Assembly: GCA_018304385.1 (NCBI GenBank)
Contig: JAGVWJ010000003.1
Coordinates: forward strand, 1 to 35,400
Source of the DNA: Microcaldota archaeon
GTDB taxonomy: Archaea; Micrarchaeota; Micrarchaeia; Anstonellales; Bilamarchaeaceae
Length of the DNA stretch: 35,400 nucleotides
Reading direction: 5' to 3'
Shown: positions 30,921 to 35,400 of the stretch, piece after piece
How the letters are laid out: every line of letters begins with the position of its first letter
Position numbering within the stretch: position 1 is the stretch's first letter
Notes under the pieces: generated by a model
The model's database searches: none
What the model was told of the DNA's origin: nothing
Seen by the model: the letters and a program-made list of their open reading frames with translations, nothing else
Translations under genes and position numbers: made by a program

Positions 30921-31493
30921 ATGGGTGGATTTACTAGCAGCGGTCTTAGACTAAGAGCTGACGAAAGAGAACGAACTACTAGAAGAAATGGCGTAGTACA
31001 TTATGATGTTGCTACTGAAGATATTAGAAGACATTGGGACGAGAAGGTGGTTGACATATCCTTTAGATCTGACGGAGATTATCTTCTAATAAAAACCCCG
31101 TTTACGGATATTGATTATAGATTAAAAAAGATATTTAGTAGTCTAGAGTTAGATGCCATTCTAAATGCATTAGAATATTTACGTTCTTCAAGTTTACTAG
31201 CTGAAACAATGGTCCCAATAAGAAGAGAAGGTAATGGCCAAAATGGCATCCTTAAGAGAAAAGGTTCATGCCTCCTTTGTAGGAGAAACAGAATGCTTAG
31301 TTCCCATCACATTATTCCAAAATCACTAGGTGGTATTGATGGAAATGGCAATATCGCAACATTATGCAGGCCCTGCCATGATTTTGTTGAAGATGTCATT
31401 AGAGCTATGGAGCAAAGAACTTTAGCAGAGCGCATTCCTTTGTTTTATTTGGATTACCTTGGTGTTATTGTGGCTGCGAAAATTAGGTTATAG
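30921..31493 (+). CDS. HNH endonuclease-like protein
   Basis: 190 residues. The C-terminal half is an HNH/zinc-ribbon nuclease module: SCLLCRRNRMLSSHHIIPKS (CxxC and the catalytic His-His), LGGIDGNGNIATLCRPCHDF (Asn, CxxCH). The N-terminal 100 residues are unrecognised alpha/beta (VVDISFRSDGDYLLIKTPF, LDAILNALEYLRSS). No intron, intein or restriction partner is visible next to it, so it is a stand-alone HNH protein. It is divergent from DUF357-ksgA with a leaderless promoter. It could act on DNA or, like some small HNH proteins, in repair or defence; the target is unknown. Confidence 0.82.
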   Translation: MGGFTSSGLRLRADERERTTRRNGVVHYDVATEDIRRHWDEKVVDISFRSDGDYLLIKTPFTDIDYRLKKIFSSLELDAILNALEYLRSSSLLAETMVPIRREGNGQNGILKRKGSCLLCRRNRMLSSHHIIPKSLGGIDGNGNIATLCRPCHDFVEDVIRAMEQRTLAERIPLFYLDYLGVIVAAKIRL

Positions 31494-31519
31494 ACCATAG
31501 TTCCTTAAGAGTTTCGAGT

Positions 31520-32203
31520 TCAAAGCGCACCATTTATCTTTCTAGCAAGTGTTTTTAGTGCTTCCCTATATTTTTCTATTTTTGATTCATCTGAAGAGTC
31601 TGTTAGATAATATGTTATCACCACTATGTTGCTCCTCCGAAATATTAATTGCCCCATACGAAGAATAGCATAGCGACCGTTTTCATTTAATATATCTTCG
31701 TCACCTATATTCAATTTATTGATTTCCTTAGTACCAACAGCAGAAAATTCCAGGGGTGCTTCACTGAATAATCGAAGAGCATTATCTTCGTCCCGCATAT
31801 TAACTATCATCACAGAGAAGGATAATGTATATTTTGGATCTCGATCATTAGTAATTACGTGGGCACAGTTAACAATACTATTATTGAAATCGTTAAGAAG
31901 ATAAAGTTCATCTATACAATCTTCAGTTGAATTGAATTTTTCATAATTAAATTCGGATAGGTGATAATTTCTGAAGCTTTGCTCACTGGGCAATAAATCT
32001 TCAATTACAGTAATATTAATTATGTGTCCAGTCCTCTTCCTTTCAGTTTCCAATTTTTTTGTGTCAGGAGTTTTACCAGTTATTTCTTGAGTTTCCTTTG
32101 TTTCCTGTGTTTTAGAAGAAGGTTGTTCATTCTGATTAGAACTACATCCAGCTGCAAAAAGTATAATTACTAATAAGATTATGAAATTGATCTTCGACAC
32201 CAT
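31520..32203 (-). CDS. Predicted lipoprotein, unknown function
   Basis: 227 residues from the ATG at 32203, chosen because TTTAAAAA is centred 25-26 nt upstream (leaderless); a TTG at 32218 is also in frame. Signal sequence with lipobox FAAGC (Cys20), a Glu/Thr/Lys-rich linker (about residues 22-60), then a folded domain of unknown family with MIVNMRDEDNALRLF and VVITYYLTDSSDESKIEKY. Converges on the HNH gene. The plan resembles other small archaeal surface lipoproteins; no function can be assigned. Confidence 0.7.
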   Translation of the reverse strand: MVSKINFIILLVIILFAAGCSSNQNEQPSSKTQETKETQEITGKTPDTKKLETERKRTGHIINITVIEDLLPSEQSFRNYHLSEFNYEKFNSTEDCIDELYLLNDFNNSIVNCAHVITNDRDPKYTLSFSVMIVNMRDEDNALRLFSEAPLEFSAVGTKEINKLNIGDEDILNENGRYAILRMGQLIFRRSNIVVITYYLTDSSDESKIEKYREALKTLARKINGAL

Positions 32204-32310
32204 AAAGATATCTATCAATCTAACTTTAAAAATATTTCTAGTAGCAGAGAATCATAAAATAAGAATTCTAAACCAAAATCGAGAACCCGAAACGATCATT
32301 GATTAGATAA

Positions 32311-32427
32311 GTGCCAGCAGCAGTGCGCTTTCGCAGTCATAGACCACTACAAGCAACACCGTGAAGGGTCTTAACTTCTGAGTTCGATACGGGATCAGGT
32401 GTAACCCCCTTCCTATGGCCGCTGAAC
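32311..32427 (-). rRNA. rrf: 5S ribosomal RNA
   Basis: On the minus strand the universal 5S core CGAACTCAGAAGTTAAG is present, preceded by CGGCCATAGG and followed by GGGTCTATGAC-like helix IV/V sequence. The ends (GTTCAGC at the 5' side, GCTGGCAC at the 3' side) can pair as helix I with a small irregularity. About 117 nt, normal for 5S; ends are accurate to a few bases. It is not linked to 16S or 23S in this window, and lies between two lipoprotein genes. Confidence 0.92.
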
Positions 32428-32449
32428 AACATATATTATTAAGAATCTG

Positions 32450-32458
32450 TTTTTAAAT
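32450..32458 (-). promoter_or_regulatory. TATA box of the 5S rRNA gene
   Basis: Read on the minus strand, TTTAAAAAC is centred about 27 nt upstream of the 5S 5' end and directly follows the stop of the lipoprotein gene at 32460. Confidence 0.5.
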
Positions 32459-32459
32459 G

Positions 32460-32975
32460 TTATTGATTGGTCAAAAGCGGAACTATTCTATAGCCAAGTT
32501 TCGAAAGAATAGTGAGCTTTCTATCATCTATAGTTCCAAACTTTGTTCTTATCCTTATCGAGTAAATACAGCTATCAGTTGTTTGTAAATGCAGCGAGGC
32601 CCTTCTACCTACCAAATCAGGAAGTGTATACATATAATTAGCAGTTCCACTTAATGGCTCACCAATCTTTTCTTTTTGATTCCATGTTATAGTCTTCTCT
32701 TTTTTAAACTCGCTCCATTTTTTCTGTACACATGGTTTTAGATCTATAAAAATACTAACAGTTTCTACTTCTTTTTCACTATCAACTCCATCTAGTGAGC
32801 ACATATATTCATTACTCCACTCAGATATCGAAAATTTATATCCTAGTGTCTGTTCAGTTACATTCAAAATCGCTTCGCATTTTTTTAATAGGTTGATTTC
32901 TCTTGCAGGTTGCTTTTCCGTGCAACCAGATATAAAGAGTATCGCAATCAAAATAAAAACCACAAACAATCGCAT
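32460..32975 (-). CDS. Predicted lipoprotein, unknown function
   Basis: 171 residues. Signal peptide with lipobox FISGC (Cys18), then a small domain with four further Cys (KKCEAI, YMCSLD, KPCVQK, DSCIYS), suggesting two disulfides outside the cell. No family recognised. Leaderless: TTTTTAAATA at about 32997-33006 is 26 nt upstream of the ATG. Divergent from lysS; its stop codon is next to the 5S promoter. Confidence 0.7.
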   Translation of the reverse strand: MRLFVVFILIAILFISGCTEKQPAREINLLKKCEAILNVTEQTLGYKFSISEWSNEYMCSLDGVDSEKEVETVSIFIDLKPCVQKKWSEFKKEKTITWNQKEKIGEPLSGTANYMYTLPDLVGRRASLHLQTTDSCIYSIRIRTKFGTIDDRKLTILSKLGYRIVPLLTNQ

Positions 32976-32995
32976 AATTTTTATTCATTTTAAAG

Positions 32996-33035
32996 ATTTT
33001 TAAATACATAACCCTCGATTTGCGCTTTAAAAATA
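32996..33035. promoter_or_regulatory. Divergent promoter region of lipoprotein gene and lysS
   Basis: TTTTTAAATA (about 32997-33006) is 26 nt from the minus-strand ATG at 32975. CTTTAAAAATA (33025-33035) is 26 nt from the plus-strand ATG at 33056. Both genes therefore look leaderless. Confidence 0.5.
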
Positions 33036-33055
33036 TTTGTTAACTAAATAGTTTC

Positions 33056-34621
33056 ATGACTTCTGAGCATAAACACTGGAGCGAACAGCTTGCAGACCGC
33101 GTAATTAGCGAGAAGAAGGAACCGTATTCTGTTACATCTGGCATGACAACGAGCGGACCTGCGCATTTTGGCACTATTTGCGAGTTTTTATTTCCATTTA
33201 CTATAAGCAAGATGCTTGAAGCAAGAGGCAAGAATGTTACATTCTATTTGGTCGGTGATATCCTAGATGCATTTGACAGAATCCCTATTCCAATGGAAAA
33301 ATATAAAGAGCAACTAGAACCGCACTTGGGCAAGCCGCTTTGTGATGTTCCTGATCCAACTGGCAAAAGCAAAAGTTTTGGCGATTATTTCTTAGATGAG
33401 GTGCGCGAGCTAATGAAAAAGCTCAATGTAAAATGCAATATTCTATGTGCAAACGATATGTATGCTGCAGGTCAGTTCGATGAATGGGCAAAATTCTATT
33501 TAAAAAATGAAGAAAAGGCAAAAGAGCTTGTTGAGCGAACTAGCGGAAGGCAATTACCAAAGGATTTTTCAGTAATAATGCCAATTTGCGAAAAATGCGG
33601 CAAAATCGCGACTACGCGAGTAACAAAACATGATGTTGATTCTTATGAATATGCATGCGACAAAGATGCGAAATATACAAAAGGCTGCGGCTATATTGGT
33701 AAGGCCAAAATAAGCGATCACAAGTATAAAATACTATGGCGATTGCACTGGCCAGCTTGGAAGCAGATACTGAAAACAAGCATAGAAGGTGCTGGCGTTG
33801 ATCATCATACTCAAGGCGGAAGCGAGGATACTTGTAAAGCTATTACGCTAGAATTAATGAAAAAAGATTATCATATTCCTTATCGCTATGGGTTTATTCT
33901 ACTGGAAGGAAAAAAATATTCAAAAAGCAAAGGATTAGGTATTGGTGTTAGCGAATTGCTTTCTTTGATACCACCAGAGATTCTAAAATATCTGCTCTTG
34001 CGTCCTGATTTAGAAGAAAATATCGATATTAACCCAACTCCAGAAAATCTATTGCGTGCTTATGAAGAATTTCAACAGGCAGGCGAGCTAGCAAAGAAAA
34101 ACATTGATGAGCTGAACCGTGCTGATAGAAAGAAAGCACTAGCATTTACGCTTTCAACAGATAAGATGAATCGATCAGCAGTAGGCGATCAAATATCTCG
34201 AAATCATGATTTCTCGATGCACTGGCAAGCAGCATTTCTAGATGTTCTTCTATACTATCAGGTCTATTATGACTGGAAAAAGGTAGGAGAGGCGCTTAAC
34301 GATAGCAATGGAGTAGAATATCTTAAACCCTATGTAGAAGAGTGGCTAAAGCGTTCGTTCGTTCCAGAAGATTATAACTTCAAATATCAGCCTAAGAAGG
34401 CAGAAGGAAAGGTGCATGATTTCATTTCACAGTTAAATGAAAAAATGGATGCGCTCGCTATTCATAATGCTGTTTTCGAGTTTGCAAAATCAAATGGTAT
34501 TGAGCCAAAAGAATTTTTCAAGCAACTCTATCAAACATTAATCGGAAAAGATCGTGGTCCACGATTAGGTAAGTTGATTTTTGCGCTAGGTGTTGAGAGA
34601 TTAAAGAAGGATTTGTTATAG
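33056..34621 (+). CDS. lysS: Class I lysyl-tRNA synthetase
   Basis: Charges tRNA(Lys) with lysine; the class I form (LysK) is typical of many archaea and some bacteria. 521 residues. HIGH-like motif SGPAHFGT (about residues 32-39) with the GMTTSG lead, a zinc-binding insert (CEKCGK then CDKDAKYTKGCGY), HWPAWKQI, GVDHHTQGGSEDTC, and the KMSKS-like KYSKSKG near residue 285, followed by the helical anticodon-binding region. The ATG at 33056 has a TATA box 26 nt upstream, so the mRNA is probably leaderless. Confidence 0.96.
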   Translation: MTSEHKHWSEQLADRVISEKKEPYSVTSGMTTSGPAHFGTICEFLFPFTISKMLEARGKNVTFYLVGDILDAFDRIPIPMEKYKEQLEPHLGKPLCDVPDPTGKSKSFGDYFLDEVRELMKKLNVKCNILCANDMYAAGQFDEWAKFYLKNEEKAKELVERTSGRQLPKDFSVIMPICEKCGKIATTRVTKHDVDSYEYACDKDAKYTKGCGYIGKAKISDHKYKILWRLHWPAWKQILKTSIEGAGVDHHTQGGSEDTCKAITLELMKKDYHIPYRYGFILLEGKKYSKSKGLGIGVSELLSLIPPEILKYLLLRPDLEENIDINPTPENLLRAYEEFQQAGELAKKNIDELNRADRKKALAFTLSTDKMNRSAVGDQISRNHDFSMHWQAAFLDVLLYYQVYYDWKKVGEALNDSNGVEYLKPYVEEWLKRSFVPEDYNFKYQPKKAEGKVHDFISQLNEKMDALAIHNAVFEFAKSNGIEPKEFFKQLYQTLIGKDRGPRLGKLIFALGVERLKKDLL

Positions 34622-34657
34622 TTTTTTAAATATTTGCATGCACATATTACAAATACA

Positions 34658-34680
34658 GTGTTCCAATAAACTTGGAACAC
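34658..34680. promoter_or_regulatory. 9-bp perfect inverted repeat upstream of vapBC pair 2
   Basis: GTGTTCCAA (34658-34666) and TTGGAACAC (34672-34680) with a 5-nt spacer. TTTAAATA at about 34626-34633 is the likely TATA box, so the repeat covers the expected transcription start. The arms differ completely from those of pair 1. Confidence 0.65.
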
Positions 34681-34687
34681 GTTATAC

Positions 34688-34703
34688 CCAACTTTTCAGT
34701 TGG
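34688..34703. promoter_or_regulatory. Second inverted repeat in the vapBC pair 2 leader
   Basis: CCAACT (34688-34693) and AGTTGG (34698-34703) around a 4-nt loop, extendable with mismatches. It lies just before the ribosome binding site GGTGAT and could be a second operator half or an mRNA hairpin. Confidence 0.45.
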
Positions 34704-34717
34704 TCATAGGTGATAGC

Positions 34718-34939
34718 ATGGCGAATATGACATTAGCGATACCAGAAGGGCTTTACAAAGAGATGCAACAACACCCAGAATTCAAATGGAGTGAAATTGC
34801 TAGAGAAGCCTTTGAAAAGAAAATCAAGGAACTGCATTGGATTGATCACATATTAAGAAACAGTGAACTAACTGAGCAAGATGCAGAAAAGATCGGACAT
34901 AAAATTAAGAATGAAATGGCAAAGAGGTTTCTGAAGTGA
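34718..34939 (+). CDS. VapB-type antitoxin, pair 2
   Basis: 73 residues from the ATG at 34718 (GGTGAT upstream; the in-frame TTG at 34700 lies in the inverted repeat and is rejected). Ribbon-helix-helix-like N-terminus MTLAIPEGLYKEMQQHPEFK then WSEIAREAFEKKIKEL, clearly paralogous to the antitoxin at 13810. The toxin GTG overlaps its stop by 4 nt (GTGA). Confidence 0.85.
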   Translation: MANMTLAIPEGLYKEMQQHPEFKWSEIAREAFEKKIKELHWIDHILRNSELTEQDAEKIGHKIKNEMAKRFLK

Positions 34940-35349
34940 AGCCAAAATTAATAGTAAACACTAATAGAATTATTGCAGCATTAATAAAAGATTCATTCTC
35001 TAGAAATTTATTATATCACTTAGAGGCGGATTTTCTTGGCGTAGGATTTAGTAAAAAAGAGGTTAATAAATATAAAGATTACATTATTAAAAAGGCAAAA
35101 ATAACAGAACAGGAGTTTGAGAATTTATTAGAAAAAATATGCAGTAGAATTATTTTTATAGATGAAGAACTACTGAAACTATATAGAGAAGAAGCAAAAA
35201 ATATAATGCTGCATATCGATCCTGGTGACGTTGTTTTTATTGCTGCAGCATTGGCTGCTGGTGCTGATATTTGGAGCGATGATCCACACTTTACAAAACA
35301 AAAGAAAATAAAGGTTTGGAGAACAGCAGAACTATCGAATTTATTGTAA
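34936..35349 (+). CDS. PIN-domain VapC-like protein, pair 2, first catalytic Asp replaced by Asn
   Basis: 137 residues. PIN fold with normal length: IVNTNRIIAALIKDS at the N-terminus, FSKKEVNKYKDYI, DPGDVVFIAAALAAGADIWS, DDPHF and KVWRTAEL. In PIN toxins the first strand ends in an Asp that binds metal; here that position is Asn8 (VNTN instead of VDTN). The later acidic residues are present. Activity may be reduced or lost. Start GTG at 34936, overlapping the antitoxin stop. Confidence 0.82.
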   Translation: MKPKLIVNTNRIIAALIKDSFSRNLLYHLEADFLGVGFSKKEVNKYKDYIIKKAKITEQEFENLLEKICSRIIFIDEELLKLYREEAKNIMLHIDPGDVVFIAAALAAGADIWSDDPHFTKQKKIKVWRTAELSNLL

Positions 35350-35364
35350 TATGATTGCAGGATC

Positions 35365-35385
35365 AAAAACCCGCAGGTGGTTTTT
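35365..35385 (+). other. AT-rich hairpin ending in T5, next to a ribosome binding site
   Basis: AAAAACC (35365-35371) pairs with GGTTTTT (35379-35385) around a 7-nt loop. It could end the toxin transcript or hide part of the GGTGG ribosome binding site (35376-35380) of the following gene. Confidence 0.35.
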
Positions 35386-35386
35386 A

Positions 35387-35400
35387 ATGACAGAAACTAT
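35387..35400 (+). CDS. Start of a gene running out of the window
   Basis: ATG at 35387 is preceded by AGGTGG at 35375-35380 with 6-nt spacing and begins Met-Thr-Glu-Thr. Only four codons are visible, so the product is unknown. Confidence 0.4.

Noticed and set aside
31494..31519. Possible further 7-nt repeat copy after the HNH gene
   Set aside because: A weak 7-nt periodicity is suggested, but units differ too much from the family to claim it.
1..35400. tRNA genes, CRISPR arrays, transposases, replication origin
   Set aside because: I looked for tRNA-like GGTTCGAATCC cores, regularly spaced direct repeats, DDE or tyrosine recombinase motifs and origin-type repeat clusters, and saw none that held up. 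No intergenic gap exceeds 300 nt.

Overview
This is an AT-rich archaeal chromosome segment. The archaeal assignment rests on fibrillarin (FlpA), a Hef/FANCM-type helicase, a geranylgeranyl reductase-family protein, a class I lysyl-tRNA synthetase, DUF357 next to KsgA, a tandem Lrp/AsnC regulator and VapBC pairs. A lone 5S rRNA gene is present. At least ten genes have an archaeal TATA box 25-28 nt upstream of the start codon, which implies leaderless mRNAs; other genes have GGTG/GAGG-type ribosome binding sites. Small gene size, many unrecognised secreted proteins, a bacterial-type DnaK/DnaJ/GrpE set and an unlinked 5S gene fit a DPANN-like archaeon, but that lineage is an inference.

Layout. 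1-5.1 kb: 3' part of a Hef-like helicase, then (minus strand) a very long secreted coiled-coil protein split into three reading frames by two compensating frameshifts. 5.1-6.9 kb: a phosphoglycerate dehydrogenase-like gene with an inverted repeat in its promoter, then fibrillarin. 7-9.2 kb: a beta-helix surface protein. 9.3-13.6 kb: geranylgeranyl reductase facing a minus-strand operon (methyltransferase, AzgA-type purine permease, membrane/HEAT-like protein). 13.7-18.1 kb: VapBC pair 1, tandem Lrp regulator, class V aminotransferase, and a caspase/CHAT-fold-like protein coupled to it. 18.1-25.1 kb: cupredoxin lipoprotein, then a winged-helix regulator divergent from a chaperone cluster (grpE, small ORF, dnaK, uridine phosphorylase, J-domain protein, AbrB/PIN pair, dnaJ). 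25.1-29.9 kb: unknown proteins, one ending in an array of triloop hairpins, and a second anchored surface protein. 29.9-35.4 kb: DUF357-ksgA, HNH nuclease, two lipoproteins flanking 5S rRNA, lysS and VapBC pair 2.

Most notable: (a) six consecutive hairpins, each with a 3-nt loop, inside the 3' end of the gene at 25153-26148; (b) a family of degenerate 7-nt tandem repeats at five loci, several forming gene ends, including an exact 11-unit copy arranged as an inverted repeat at 9183-9259; (c) a caspase-like His/Cys protein with a terminator-like hairpin inside its coding sequence; (d) a 10-bp-arm palindrome over the TATA box of the regulator that is divergent from the chaperone genes; (e) different perfect inverted repeats in front of each toxin-antitoxin pair, and two VapC toxins that look damaged.
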